In this document: positions 37,022-46,368 of the stretch, one piece after another | Numbering within the stretch: the first letter of the stretch is position 1 | How the letters are laid out: every line of letters begins with the position of its first letter | Assembly: GCA_016719135.1 (NCBI GenBank) | Contig: JADKAV010000007.1 | Location: 1 to 64,000 of the forward strand | Source: Micrococcales bacterium | GTDB taxonomy: Bacteria > Actinomycetota > Actinomycetes > S36-B12 > UBA10799 | Reading direction: 5' to 3' | DNA length: 64,000 nucleotides | The notes under the pieces: generated by a model | The model's database searches: none | What the model was told of the DNA's origin: nothing | The model's input: only the letters and a program-made list of their open reading frames with translations | Program-made: the position numbers and the translations under genes

Positions 37022-38356
37022 ATGCAGAAAATTCTTGACGCCATCCTCAACGACGCACCCGCCGAGGACTTCGCGTCGATCGAGATTCCCGAGTCCTATC
37101 GGGCTATCACAGTCCACAAGGACGACGCCGAGATGTTCGAGGGCCTGACCACCCGCGAGAAGGACCCCCGCAAGTCCTTGCACCTCGACGAGGTCCCGGT
37201 TCCCGAGCTTGGTCCAGGCGAGGCGCTGGTCGCAGTCATGGCGTCGTCGATCAACTACAACACCGTCTGGACCTCGATCTTCGAACCCGTGTCCACGTTC
37301 GGATTCCTCGAGCGCTACGGCCGCACCCACCCGATGGCCAAGCGCCATGACCTGCCGTACCACATCATCGGCTCCGACCTCGCCGGCGTGGTCTTGCGGA
37401 CCGGACCCGGCGTCAACGCCTGGAATCCCGGTGACGAGGTCGTCGCGCACTGCCTCAGCGTCGAGCTGGAGAACCCGGCCGGTCACAACGACACGATGAT
37501 GGACCCCGAGCAGCGCATCTGGGGCTTCGAGACCAACTTCGGCGGGCTGGCCGAAATCGCCCTGGTGAAGTCCAACCAGCTCATGCCCAAGCCCACTCAC
37601 CTCACGTGGGAGGAAGCTGCCGCCCCGGGCTTGGTCAACTCCACGGCCTACCGGCAACTTGTCTCGCGCAACGGCGCCGGCATGAAGCAGGGCGACGTCG
37701 TTCTGATCTGGGGCGCCTCCGGGGGACTGGGTTCCTATGCGACCCAGTACGCGCTCAACGGAGGCGCGATCCCCATCTGTGTGGTCTCCAGCCCGGAAAA
37801 GGCCGAGATCTGCCGGGCCATGGGCGCGGAGTACATCATCGACCGCAACGCCGAGGGCTACCAGTTCTGGAAGGACGAGCACACCCAGAACCCCAAGGAA
37901 TGGCAACGCCTTGGCAAGAAGATCCGTGAGCTGACCGGCGGCGAGGACGTCGACATCGTCTACGAACACCCCGGCCGTGAGACCTTCGGCGCCAGTGTCT
38001 ACGTCGCCAAGAAGGGCGGCACCATCGTCACCTGCGCCTCGACCTCCGGATACATGCACGAGTACGACAACCGGTACCTGTGGATGAACCTCAAGCGCAT
38101 CATCGGCTCGCACTTCGCGAACTACAAGGAGTCGTACGAGGCCAACCGCCTGATCGACAAGGGCATGATCCACCCCACGCTGAGCAAGGCGTTCCCGCTT
38201 GAAGAGACCGGTCAGGCTGCGTATGAGGTGCACCGCAATCAGCACCAGGGCAAGGTCGGGGTGCTGGCACTGGCTCCCGAGGAGGGCCTCGGGGTCAAAG
38301 ATGCGCAGAAGCGCGCGAGGTTCGAAACCGAGATCAACCGGTTCCGGAACACCTGA
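37022..38356 (+). CDS. ccrA: Crotonyl-CoA carboxylase/reductase
   Basis: It reductively carboxylates crotonyl-CoA to ethylmalonyl-CoA with NADPH and CO2. The 444-residue protein has the MDR fold with WGASGGLGSYA for NADPH. The CO2-site residues known from the family line up at Asn 80, Phe 169, Glu 170 and His 364. It is the signature enzyme of the ethylmalonyl-CoA pathway and also supplies extender units in polyketide makers. Its stop TGA overlaps the next ATG, so the PPOX gene is co-translated. Confidence 0.95.
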   Translation: MQKILDAILNDAPAEDFASIEIPESYRAITVHKDDAEMFEGLTTREKDPRKSLHLDEVPVPELGPGEALVAVMASSINYNTVWTSIFEPVSTFGFLERYGRTHPMAKRHDLPYHIIGSDLAGVVLRTGPGVNAWNPGDEVVAHCLSVELENPAGHNDTMMDPEQRIWGFETNFGGLAEIALVKSNQLMPKPTHLTWEEAAAPGLVNSTAYRQLVSRNGAGMKQGDVVLIWGASGGLGSYATQYALNGGAIPICVVSSPEKAEICRAMGAEYIIDRNAEGYQFWKDEHTQNPKEWQRLGKKIRELTGGEDVDIVYEHPGRETFGASVYVAKKGGTIVTCASTSGYMHEYDNRYLWMNLKRIIGSHFANYKESYEANRLIDKGMIHPTLSKAFPLEETGQAAYEVHRNQHQGKVGVLALAPEEGLGVKDAQKRARFETEINRFRNT

Positions 38357-38745
38357 TGTTCGACGACAAGGCCAAAGAACTGCTCGACAAGCCCAAACAG
38401 TTCGCCATCATCTCCACCATCGAGCCTGACGGCCAGCCACAGAGCAGCGTCGTGTGGTACGAGCGCGATGGTGAAGACCTGCTGATCTCCACGGTCCAGG
38501 ACCGCCGCAAGCACAAGAACCTCGTACGCGATCCACGGTGCACTGTTCTGGTCTACGACATGGACCAGCCTTACTCATACGTGGAAGTCCGCGGGCATGT
38601 GGAGATGACCACCGAGGGGGGCCGGGAACTCATCGACAAGTTCGCGCGCGCCTACCAGGGGTGGGAGCGCTACCCGGCCGACGACGGCACCGACAACGTG
38701 CGGGTCGTCGTGCGGGTCATCGCTGACAAAGTCGTGTCCCGCTAG
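38356..38745 (+). CDS. PPOX-class pyridoxamine-phosphate-oxidase-like flavin/F420-dependent protein
   Basis: A 129-residue split beta-barrel protein (FAIISTIEPDGQPQSSVVWY, ISTVQDRRKHKNLVRDPR, YVEVRGHVE) of the PPOX class, whose actinobacterial members use FMN or F420. The ATG overlaps the ccrA stop by one base (TGATG). Substrate unknown. A role linked to the reductase is suggested only by the coupling. Confidence 0.85.
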   Translation: MFDDKAKELLDKPKQFAIISTIEPDGQPQSSVVWYERDGEDLLISTVQDRRKHKNLVRDPRCTVLVYDMDQPYSYVEVRGHVEMTTEGGRELIDKFARAYQGWERYPADDGTDNVRVVVRVIADKVVSR

Positions 38746-38750
38746 CTCAG

Positions 38751-39161
38751 TCAGCTCTTGGCGAAGAACATGGCCGCGCGGGAGTTCCACAGCAGGTAGA
38801 GGATCAGCAGCGCGAACACCGTCATCACCAGGGCGGACCAGAAGAACGCGCTGCCCCACAGCACGACCATCGCGATCACGCCGAAAACGAATCGGAACAT
38901 CATCAGCAGACTGATGAGCAGTCGGGCGAACCTGCTTCCGTGGCCCAGTGCGGAGGCGAACAGCGCCATCACCAGACCGAGCCCGAGACCAACCCACGCT
39001 TCGATCCTGGCGGTGCCGGGGTCGACCCCGGCGTCGGTCAATGTCTGATCGCTGGTGAACAGCAGAATCCCGGACGCGATGATCGTGAGGATCGCGACGA
39101 TCCACGTCAAAACAACGACGAAACTGACGCTGGCGGGTCGACTGACCGACTGGGTGCTCAT
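38751..39161 (-). CDS. Hypothetical four-TM membrane protein
   Basis: Hydrophobic segments lie near residues 14-36, 58-75, 82-98 and 104-124 of 136. No enzyme motif is visible. It is convergent with the PPOX gene and stands alone, as the next gene upstream (ABC-F) is on the same strand but separated. Confidence 0.65.
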   Translation of the reverse strand: MSTQSVSRPASVSFVVVLTWIVAILTIIASGILLFTSDQTLTDAGVDPGTARIEAWVGLGLGLVMALFASALGHGSRFARLLISLLMMFRFVFGVIAMVVLWGSAFFWSALVMTVFALLILYLLWNSRAAMFFAKS

Positions 39162-39289
39162 TGCGGAATGTTAGCGCGAAACTGATGCGCAACCGCGCTC
39201 CCTGCCGGGCGCGGCAGCCCCGTACTCGGTCTGACTCACGAGAAAGCCGCAGCAGCGTCGAGCACCGGCCCTGCCCAGCACGGACTGGC

Positions 39290-41026
39290 TTACACGTCCT
39301 CCGCGGCCTGCAACCACCGCTCCTCGACGTCGGCGAGCACCCTTTGCGCATCGCTCAGTTGCACTCCGAGTTCCATCAACCGGTCCCCGTCTGTGGCCGC
39401 CTGGGCCATCTGGGCGTGCAGATCCTCGATGCGGGCGTTGGCCTTTGTCAGTTCGCGCTCGATGCGCGCCAGTTCCTTGCGAGCCGCGCGACTGTCGCCA
39501 CTGGTTGCCTTGGACGAGGGAGTCCGCTCAGCCAGACTGTCCGCGAGGTACTGGTCGACCCCTCCGGGCAGGTGCTTGAGCGTGCCACCGGTCATCGACC
39601 AGACGTCGTCGCAGACCCGCTCCAGGAAGTACCGGTCGTGCGACACCACGATGAGGGTTCCGGGCCAGGAATCCAGGACGTCTTCCAACACGGTCAGGGT
39701 CTCGGTGTCCAGATCGTTGGTCGGCTCATCCAGCATGAGCACGTTCGCGCCGGACAGGAATGTGCGCAGCAAGTGCAGCCGGCGCAGCTCGCCTCCGGAG
39801 AGATCCCCCAGACGCTTCCACGGGGCGTCGCCGGTGAAACCGAATTCCTCCAGCAGTTGCGACGGCGTCAGGTCGTCGCCACCGGCGACCTCGACGTGGT
39901 TGCCCACCTCTTGCAGCCAGGGCAGGACCCGTGCTTCGGCGTCGATCGAAGGCAGCTTCTGATCCACCACCGCAGGTTTCACCGTCTTGCCCCGCTTGAT
40001 CCGCCCGGAGTCCGGCGGGAGTTGCCCGACCAGTGCGCGCAACAGGGTGGTCTTGCCCGCTCCGTTCGGACCCAGGAGGCCGACGCGGTCGCCAGGTCCG
40101 ATCCCCCACGTCACATCACGCAACACCGCAGGCACACCCGGAGCCGGGCTCAGTGTGAGATCGGTGAGGTCGATGACCTGTTTGCCCAACCGATTCATAC
40201 TGACTCGCTGCAGAGTCAGCCGGTCGCGCGGCGGCGGCTCGTCAGCGATCAACTCCAGGGCTGCATCCTGGCGGAATTTGGGCTTCGACGTCCGGGCAGG
40301 CGGGCCACGGCGCAGCCAGGCGAGTTCCTTGCGAAGAAGGTTCTGCCTGCGTGCTTCGATGGCCTGTTCCTGCTGTTCGCGCTCGGCTCGTGCCAGGACG
40401 TAGGCGGCGTAGCCGCCCTCGTAGCGCTCAACCCGGCCCCGCCCGACCTCCCAGGTGCGCGTGGTCACCTCATCGAGGAACCAGCGGTCGTGGGTGACGA
40501 CGACCAGGGCACGACGACCTTTCGGCCACCCCTGCAGGTACGCGGCCAACCACCCAATGGCCTCGATGTCCAAGTGGTTGGTGGGTTCATCCAGCAGCAG
40601 GACATCGGGCTGAGCCACCAGCGCCGCAGCAAGGGCAACCCGACGCATCTGTCCACCGCTGAGCTGATCGGTGGGGCGTTCGAGTAATGCGGGGTCCAGC
40701 AATCCGTCCAGGACCGCGCGCGTGGACGGGTCGGACGCCCACGCGTGGACCGGGCCGGTGCCCACGACGACTTCCTGGACCGTTCCGGGAGGCAACGTGT
40801 CGTGCTGGGTCACCAGGCGGATCGACACATCACCGGCAGGGGTGACGCGGCCGGAATCCTGGCTCTCCTGGCCGGCCAAGGCACGCAAGAGGGTGGACTT
40901 GCCAGCCCCGTTGCGTCCCACCACACCGATACGGTCGCCGTCGGCGAGCCCCAGGGCCACGGACTGCAGCACAGTGGTCGTGCCTTTGGTGATCGTCAGA
41001 TTGTCGGTGACGACGAGGGCTGGCAC
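39290..41026 (-). CDS. ABC-F family ATPase (Uup/EttA-like)
   Basis: Two ABC domains on one chain without membrane segments: Walker A GRNGAGKST and GPNGAGKTT, signatures LSGGQMRRV and LSGGELRRL, Walker B LLLDEPTNHLD and MLDEPTNDLD, and an Arg/Lys-rich linker (RKELAWLRRG). The C-terminal coiled-coil (ARKELARIERELTKA) is Uup-like. Such proteins bind ribosomes and resolve stalling or protect them. GTG 41026 is used. Confidence 0.92.
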   Translation of the reverse strand: MPALVVTDNLTITKGTTTVLQSVALGLADGDRIGVVGRNGAGKSTLLRALAGQESQDSGRVTPAGDVSIRLVTQHDTLPPGTVQEVVVGTGPVHAWASDPSTRAVLDGLLDPALLERPTDQLSGGQMRRVALAAALVAQPDVLLLDEPTNHLDIEAIGWLAAYLQGWPKGRRALVVVTHDRWFLDEVTTRTWEVGRGRVERYEGGYAAYVLARAEREQQEQAIEARRQNLLRKELAWLRRGPPARTSKPKFRQDAALELIADEPPPRDRLTLQRVSMNRLGKQVIDLTDLTLSPAPGVPAVLRDVTWGIGPGDRVGLLGPNGAGKTTLLRALVGQLPPDSGRIKRGKTVKPAVVDQKLPSIDAEARVLPWLQEVGNHVEVAGGDDLTPSQLLEEFGFTGDAPWKRLGDLSGGELRRLHLLRTFLSGANVLMLDEPTNDLDTETLTVLEDVLDSWPGTLIVVSHDRYFLERVCDDVWSMTGGTLKHLPGGVDQYLADSLAERTPSSKATSGDSRAARKELARIERELTKANARIEDLHAQMAQAATDGDRLMELGVQLSDAQRVLADVEERWLQAAEDV

Positions 41027-41051
41027 AGTTCCCAGCCTAGGACCGAGCGGA

Positions 41052-41783
41052 TCACGCCCAGTCGGTGAGCACCTCGAGCAGAACGTCGTTGACCGCGCCG
41101 GGGTCCTCCACCGCACTCAGATGCCCAGCTCGGGGGATCTGCCGGGCTACCGCCTGCGGCATCATCTCCAGCATCGCCTTCTGATCGGCGGTCGGCGAGA
41201 TCACATCTTCGTCACCCCACAGGACCACAGCTGGGCCCTCGTAGTTGCGCAGGGTGGGCGCCGAGTCGGGGCGATCGGCCATGGCCCGCTGCGCGGAGGC
41301 GACGGCTTCCGGGGGCGCCTGTTCGATCCACCCACGAACTGTCTGCACGACCTCGGGGCGTTGGGCGATAGTGGTGGCGCCCAGCAGGTTGGGCAGCATG
41401 GCGTCGGCCAGATCGCGGGTGTGGTCGGCAGCCAACACCTCGCCGGCGACGCGCAGGCGTTGTTCGCGAGCAGCAGCGGTGTCCGCGCTCGCCTTGGTGT
41501 CCATGAAGATCGCGCCGGTGACGATGTCAGGGGCCTGGCGCAGGATCTCCATGAGGAGGTAACCACCCATGGACAATCCAGCGAAGACCGCAGGCCTACT
41601 CACGTGCGAGAGGACCTGTTCGGCCATGAGTGCCATCGACGGGTCCTGCGGGATGCGGGACTCCCCGAATCCTGCGATGTCCGGCGCGGTGACCTTGAAC
41701 CCGGCTTTGGTCAGATACTCGACCTGGGCGTCCCACAGGTGCCGGTTCACCGGGAATGCGTGCAGCAGCACGACCTGGGTCAT
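41052..41783 (-). CDS. Alpha/beta hydrolase
   Basis: The 243-residue protein has an early LLHAFPVNRHLWD, nucleophile elbow GLSMGG, an acid in WGDEDVISPT and a His in RAGHLSAVEDP. No secretion signal. Its start overlaps the stop of the upstream coiled-coil gene (ATGA), so the two are coupled. The substrate is unknown. Confidence 0.87.
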   Translation of the reverse strand: MTQVVLLHAFPVNRHLWDAQVEYLTKAGFKVTAPDIAGFGESRIPQDPSMALMAEQVLSHVSRPAVFAGLSMGGYLLMEILRQAPDIVTGAIFMDTKASADTAAAREQRLRVAGEVLAADHTRDLADAMLPNLLGATTIAQRPEVVQTVRGWIEQAPPEAVASAQRAMADRPDSAPTLRNYEGPAVVLWGDEDVISPTADQKAMLEMMPQAVARQIPRAGHLSAVEDPGAVNDVLLEVLTDWA

Positions 41784-42166
41784 TCGCTCTCACTTTCGAC
41801 GGCGTCGGCGGCGTCAGCGAGGTCGCCCACATCGGAGTCCCCCGCGTCGCGGGCCACATCGCGCATGGTCGCCGGGGGCACTGGCTCCTCGGGTTGTTCG
41901 AGCACCTCCGCCTGCGCGGCCGCCTTGCCCATACGCGATCGGCGGATCACCACGGCCACTGCGATCCCAATCCCGACCAGCGTCAGGCCCAATGCGGCCT
42001 TCGGCAGGGTCCGCTTGGCGGTCTCGATGCCGCGTTCCGCGCGTTCCAACGTCTCGTCTGCGCGCGTCAGTACCGCGTCTGCGTTGACGATCGCGTTGTC
42101 GGTGTCTGCCAGTGCCTCTTCGAGCGTGTCGATGCCTTTGCGCATCTTCTCGATTCGCTTACCCAT
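41780..42166 (-). CDS. Small membrane protein with N-terminal coiled coil
   Basis: From ATG 42166 the product has a heptad-like segment (KRIEKMRKGIDTLEEAL ... ADAVLTRADETLERAERG), one hydrophobic segment (AALGLTLVGIGIAVAVVI) and an acidic tail. No family was recognised. It is coupled to the hydrolase gene. The open frame extends to 42202 but the internal ATG is more likely, as the preceding residues are not conserved-looking. Confidence 0.6.
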   Translation of the reverse strand: MGKRIEKMRKGIDTLEEALADTDNAIVNADAVLTRADETLERAERGIETAKRTLPKAALGLTLVGIGIAVAVVIRRSRMGKAAAQAEVLEQPEEPVPPATMRDVARDAGDSDVGDLADAADAVESESE

Positions 42167-42230
42167 GTCCCCAGCCTGACCCTTGGCCTGGCTGGCCGGC
42201 AACTCGGGGTGGCCAACCGACCCGAGGGGG

Positions 42231-42989
42231 CTACGGCATGACCGTCAGGCCGCCGTCCAGGACCAACTCCTGGCCGGTCATGAACGACGATGCATCCGAG
42301 GCCAGGAACACGGCCCCGGCGGCGATCTCGGCGGGCTGTCCCCAGCGCTGCATGGGAACCCGGGCCAGCGCGCCGGCGCCACCATCGGGCGCATCCCGCA
42401 GGAACTGGGTCAGTTCGGTCTGGATCCAGCCGGGCAGCAACGTGTTGACGCGCACCCCCGCCCAGGCCCATTCCACCGCTACGCTGCGCGTCAGGGAGAT
42501 GATCGCCGCCTTGGCCGCGCCGTAGTGGCTCATCATCGGGGCACCAGCCAGGCCCGCCACGCTGGCCACATTGATGACTGACCCGCTCTTCTGTCCCATC
42601 AGGACCGGGCCGACGGCTTGCAGCACGTGGACCGTCGAGTCGACGTTGAGCCGCTGGGTCTTCTGCCAGCCGCTGAAGCGCATACCCACGATGGGTGACG
42701 AGAAACTGTTGCCACCGGCATTGTTGACCACCACGTCGACTCCGCCGAGGCCGTCGATCGCGCCAAGCACCGCGGCGGTGATGGCCGCCTCGTCGGTCAC
42801 ATCAGCTACCTTCACTACGGCGTTGCGGCCCAGATCCACCACTTCGGCGGCAACCTCGTTGAGCAGGTCCTCACTGCGGGCGATGAGCGCCACGTCGGCG
42901 CCCTGCCGGGCATATTCGATGGCAATGTCCTTGCCGATGCCGCGGGATGCCCCGGTGACGATCGCCTTCTTGCCGTCAAGCTGCCTCAT
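42231..42989 (-). CDS. Short-chain dehydrogenase/reductase (SDR)
   Basis: Classical SDR of 252 residues: TGASRGIG for cofactor, NNAG, catalytic YGAAK with Ser upstream (NVASVAG), and a family C-terminal end (FMTGQELVLDGG). It reduces or oxidises a carbonyl with NAD(P)H. Its ATG overlaps the end of the upstream alpha/beta hydrolase gene (ATGA), so both are one unit. Confidence 0.88.
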   Translation of the reverse strand: MRQLDGKKAIVTGASRGIGKDIAIEYARQGADVALIARSEDLLNEVAAEVVDLGRNAVVKVADVTDEAAITAAVLGAIDGLGGVDVVVNNAGGNSFSSPIVGMRFSGWQKTQRLNVDSTVHVLQAVGPVLMGQKSGSVINVASVAGLAGAPMMSHYGAAKAAIISLTRSVAVEWAWAGVRVNTLLPGWIQTELTQFLRDAPDGGAGALARVPMQRWGQPAEIAAGAVFLASDASSFMTGQELVLDGGLTVMP

Positions 42990-43723
42990 AAGTCACTCCA
43001 TTTACTCATCGGGCCGTCCCATGTGGGCGGCAGTTCGGTGGGTCGTCCGGTCACGCTGGTGACGATCTGGTCCAGCACGATGCCGGTGTACTTCTCCCCC
43101 ACCCACAGGTGTTTGGCACCTGCGACGGGGATGAATTGCGCGGAGGGGACGACCGCGAAGTGGGGCGCGGCCGCATCCGGGGGCAGGAAGTCATCATGCT
43201 GCGGAACCATGACCACCAGCGGTCGTCCGTCGGCCGCCCAGCGATCCAGATCGGTGTCTTCGGCGAACCGCAGCGGCGGGCTCAACAGAATCGCGCCACG
43301 AACCCCGGGCAGCAAACCGTGGCGCAGAACCACGTCGGTGCCGAAACTCCAGCCGACGACCCAGACGTCCGGGAGTCCGCGATCAAGTGCGAAATCGACA
43401 GCCGAGCGCAGGTCGAGCCCCTCGGCATTGCCAGCGTCGAAACGACCCTCGGACGTCCCAGCCGCACTGGTCGTGCCGCGGGTGTTGAAACGCAGGACCG
43501 CCAGATCCGCCAACGCGGGCAGACGCCACGCGGCCTTGCGGAACAGATGGGAGTCCATCATGCCGCCGTGGGTCGGCAGGGGGTGGACACACACGATCGT
43601 GGCGACCGGGGTGGCGGTCAGGGGCAGCGCGAGTTCGGCGACCAGGCTCAGACCGTCGGAGGTCTTAAGCGTGAGCGGTTCACGGCGGGCCGGCAGCACT
43701 GAGTTCGCCGCGATCCGCTCCAC
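42986..43723 (-). CDS. Alpha/beta hydrolase (dienelactone-hydrolase/esterase-like)
   Basis: The 245-residue protein shows the early VCVHPLPTHGGMMDSH, FNTRGTTSA, nucleophile elbow GWSFGTD and a late AGAKHLW His motif. The HPLPTHGG and FNTRG features are typical of the short serine-hydrolase alpha/beta family. It is translationally coupled to the SDR. Confidence 0.82.
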   Translation of the reverse strand: MERIAANSVLPARREPLTLKTSDGLSLVAELALPLTATPVATIVCVHPLPTHGGMMDSHLFRKAAWRLPALADLAVLRFNTRGTTSAAGTSEGRFDAGNAEGLDLRSAVDFALDRGLPDVWVVGWSFGTDVVLRHGLLPGVRGAILLSPPLRFAEDTDLDRWAADGRPLVVMVPQHDDFLPPDAAAPHFAVVPSAQFIPVAGAKHLWVGEKYTGIVLDQIVTSVTGRPTELPPTWDGPMSKWSDL

Positions 43724-43769
43724 TGTTTCAGCCTATAGCGGCACTCCCATTCGGGCGGTGGGTCGCCTT

Positions 43770-43785
43770 GGTTGGTGAGCCAACC
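43770..43785. terminator. Stem-loop between the hydrolase and the ABC exporter genes
   Basis: GGTTGG and CCAACC pair around a TGAG loop. It lies in the 94-base gap downstream of the ABC permease stop and upstream of the alpha/beta hydrolase start, so on the minus strand it could end the exporter transcript. No U-run follows. Confidence 0.4.
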
Positions 43786-43817
43786 GGAGTGTCCAACGGG
43801 ACCCGGCCCGCGGTTTC

Positions 43818-45413
43818 CTAAGGCGTTGTCAGATCCCGCCGGCGCCAGCCCACGAAACCGAGCCCCAGCAGGACGACCGCCGTCAGTGTCAGTGGGACGA
43901 GTCCGACCAGACTGGCGTTCGGGGCCGGCAGGCCCGGAGAATGCACGAACGGGGACAGGTTCATCACCCACTGTGGTGCATCCCACAACGGACCGAACTC
44001 ACCGACGACCACAGCCACGGCGAAGACCCCCCAGATGACCGGCACCGCCCGCGGCAGCCATCCGAAAAGCAGGAAGAGCAGGCCGGTGAGCACCCAAGCG
44101 GCAGGGACCTTCGACAGCGCTGCGACCGCCAGCGCCCCCACTTGACCGGCGTCGCCGGTGGCGACCCACGCCCCGAGTCCGACCGCGAGGCCACCGACGA
44201 ACAAGACGCCGGCGACTCCCATCAGCGCGATCACCAGATGGCTGGCCGCCCACCGACCCCGCGATACCGACGTGGCCAGCAACACTTCGGCGTGGCCGTC
44301 CTCCTCCTCACCGTGCAGCCGGCTTGCCGCCTCAATCCCATAGGCGGCGACCAGCACACCCATGATGGCCAGCTCCGCGGCCAGGAAGGCGTCGGCCAAA
44401 GCGTCGGTCCCGCCGAGCTTCTGCAGGTACTCGGCGGCCTGCGGCGAGTCCAGGAACCCGGTCACCGAGTCGGAGATGGAGCCCAGGAGAAAACCGAAGG
44501 CGGCGAAGCCGACCGCCCAGGAGATCAGCACTGTGCGTTGCAGCCGCCACGCCAGTCCGGACACCGAGCTCAGTTTCCCCTGCGATGGTCCCGCTCGGTC
44601 GGTCAACAGTCCCGCGCCCAGGTCACGGCGACTTCGCAGGACCATGGCCACCGGGACGCAGACGGCGGCCATCGCGGTGGGCAGCAGCAGCACCCACCAC
44701 CGATCACCGGCGTACGCTCGCACCTGCTGCATCCACCCGATCGGCGAAAGCCAGGACAACCAGTTCCCACCACCGGAGGCGACGTCACCGACCGCTCGCA
44801 GGGCGTAGGCGACCGCGACGGCGATCAGGGCCAGGGAACGACCGGCCCGCGCACCCGTGGTGACTTGCGCGGTGACACCGGCCAACGAGGCGAAGGCGAT
44901 CCCGGTGAAGGCCCAACCAAGTCCGAACGCGAACGAACCTGCAACCGGCAGTCCGGCCGCGATCAGCGACCCTGCGCTGGCCACCCCCAGCACCAGGCTC
45001 GCTCCGAAGGCCACGATCAACGCCGCGCTGAGAGCGGCCAGTCGTCCAAGCCGACCAGCGCCGAGCAGTTCCAGACGTCCGGCTTCTTCCTCAGCACGCG
45101 TGTGCCGGATGACCACGAAGACGAACAGCACCGCAGTGATGGCCGCACCGAAAGCGGTCAGCTTGAACAACGACAACGCGCCCACGGACGTCGGGTCATA
45201 GACCGGGCCGTATAGAGCCACCAGCGCCCCGGTGGCGTTGACGATCTCCGCGGCTTGAACACGCGAGCCTTCGTCCGGGTACAGACCCACTGTCGCCGCC
45301 GCGGAGAATCCGGCCATGCCGGCGAAACCCAGGATCCACAACGTCAGCAGCAGCCGGTCGCGGCGCAATGCCAGTCGCACGAGGGCGCCAGTACCTGCAA
45401 AGGAGTCAGCCAT
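43818..45413 (-). CDS. ABC exporter permease (polyketide-antibiotic-exporter type)
   Basis: A large permease of about 531 residues with roughly twelve hydrophobic segments in two repeats, each containing charged HTRAEEEAGRLELLGAGRLGR or LHGEEEDGHAEVLLATSVSRGR motifs as in actinobacterial ABC-2 antibiotic-exporter permeases. It overlaps the ATPase gene upstream by 8 bases. With the ATPase it forms an exporter; substrate unknown. ATG 45413 is used; GTG 45422 is an alternative. Confidence 0.82.
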   Translation of the reverse strand: MADSFAGTGALVRLALRRDRLLLTLWILGFAGMAGFSAAATVGLYPDEGSRVQAAEIVNATGALVALYGPVYDPTSVGALSLFKLTAFGAAITAVLFVFVVIRHTRAEEEAGRLELLGAGRLGRLAALSAALIVAFGASLVLGVASAGSLIAAGLPVAGSFAFGLGWAFTGIAFASLAGVTAQVTTGARAGRSLALIAVAVAYALRAVGDVASGGGNWLSWLSPIGWMQQVRAYAGDRWWVLLLPTAMAAVCVPVAMVLRSRRDLGAGLLTDRAGPSQGKLSSVSGLAWRLQRTVLISWAVGFAAFGFLLGSISDSVTGFLDSPQAAEYLQKLGGTDALADAFLAAELAIMGVLVAAYGIEAASRLHGEEEDGHAEVLLATSVSRGRWAASHLVIALMGVAGVLFVGGLAVGLGAWVATGDAGQVGALAVAALSKVPAAWVLTGLLFLLFGWLPRAVPVIWGVFAVAVVVGEFGPLWDAPQWVMNLSPFVHSPGLPAPNASLVGLVPLTLTAVVLLGLGFVGWRRRDLTTP

Positions 45414-46299
45414 CCTCGCCACCCTGATAGTGACGCAGGAAAACCTCCTCCAGCGTGGGCTGCTGGCTGCTCAGAGCCTGTACCCCCGCGTCCGCCAGGA
45501 CACTCAGCAACGCGGGCATGCCGGCGGGGTCGACCTGACAGGAGACTTGCTGGCCATCAACGGTCACTTCGTGCACACCTGGCAGTTCCGCGAGGGCGTC
45601 GGGCATCCGCTCGACGGTTGCCACGACTTTGGTGCGGGCCAGATGCCGGAGTTGCGCGAGGCTTCCGCTTTCCATTGCCCGACCGCTGCGGATGATCGTG
45701 ACCCGGTCGGAGAGCGCCTCGGCCTCGCTGAGGATGTGACTGCTCAGCAGAACCGTGCCGCCTGTCTCGCGGTACTCGTGCATGCACTGGCGAAAGCGCG
45801 CATCCATGAGCGGGTCCAGCCCGGAGGTCGGCTCGTCGAGCAGCAGCAACGGCACATCACTGGCCAGGGCGGCAACCAGGGCAACCTTCTGGCGGTTGCC
45901 CTTGGAGTAGGTCCGGGCCTTCTTCGTCGGGTCGAGCTCGAACAGATCCACGTAGCGTTGTCGCCGCTTCGGGTCCAGCCCCCCGCGCAGGCGGCCGAGC
46001 AGGTCGATCACCTCCCCCCCGGACAGCTGCGGCCACAAGTTCACCTCGCCCGGCACATAGGCCAAGTCTTTGTGCAACTCGACGGCGTCAGCCCACGGAT
46101 CACGACCCAGCAACGTCATGTGCCCGGCGTCGATGCGCAACTGACCCAGTAGCACGCGCAAGGTGGTCGTCTTGCCCGCCCCATTGGGGCCGAGGAAGGC
46201 GTGCACTTCACCGGCTTCGACCTGCAGATCCAGCCCGTCCAGCGCGATCGTGCTTCCGAACCTCTTGACGACACCCTGCACATCGATGACCGCAGCCAT
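45406..46299 (-). CDS. ABC exporter ATP-binding protein
   Basis: One ABC domain of 297 residues: Walker A GPNGAGKTT, an unusual signature SKGNRQK in place of LSGGQ as in antibiotic exporters, Walker B LLLDEPTSGLD and H-loop LSSHILSE, with a C-terminal regulatory part. Partner of the downstream permease, with overlapping ends. Confidence 0.9.
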   Translation of the reverse strand: MAAVIDVQGVVKRFGSTIALDGLDLQVEAGEVHAFLGPNGAGKTTTLRVLLGQLRIDAGHMTLLGRDPWADAVELHKDLAYVPGEVNLWPQLSGGEVIDLLGRLRGGLDPKRRQRYVDLFELDPTKKARTYSKGNRQKVALVAALASDVPLLLLDEPTSGLDPLMDARFRQCMHEYRETGGTVLLSSHILSEAEALSDRVTIIRSGRAMESGSLAQLRHLARTKVVATVERMPDALAELPGVHEVTVDGQQVSCQVDPAGMPALLSVLADAGVQALSSQQPTLEEVFLRHYQGGEDG

Positions 46300-46368
46300 G
46301 TTTCAAGCGTACTCCCGGCCCCTGTCACCTCTGGTCGGCATCGCGCGCGGTGGTCGCCGACCGTGTGG

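Noticed and set aside
43941..45215. 424-codon plus-strand ORF opposite the ABC permease
   Set aside because: It is antisense to a well-supported twelve-segment permease and is rich in Gln, His, Gly and Arg, as shadow frames of membrane genes are.
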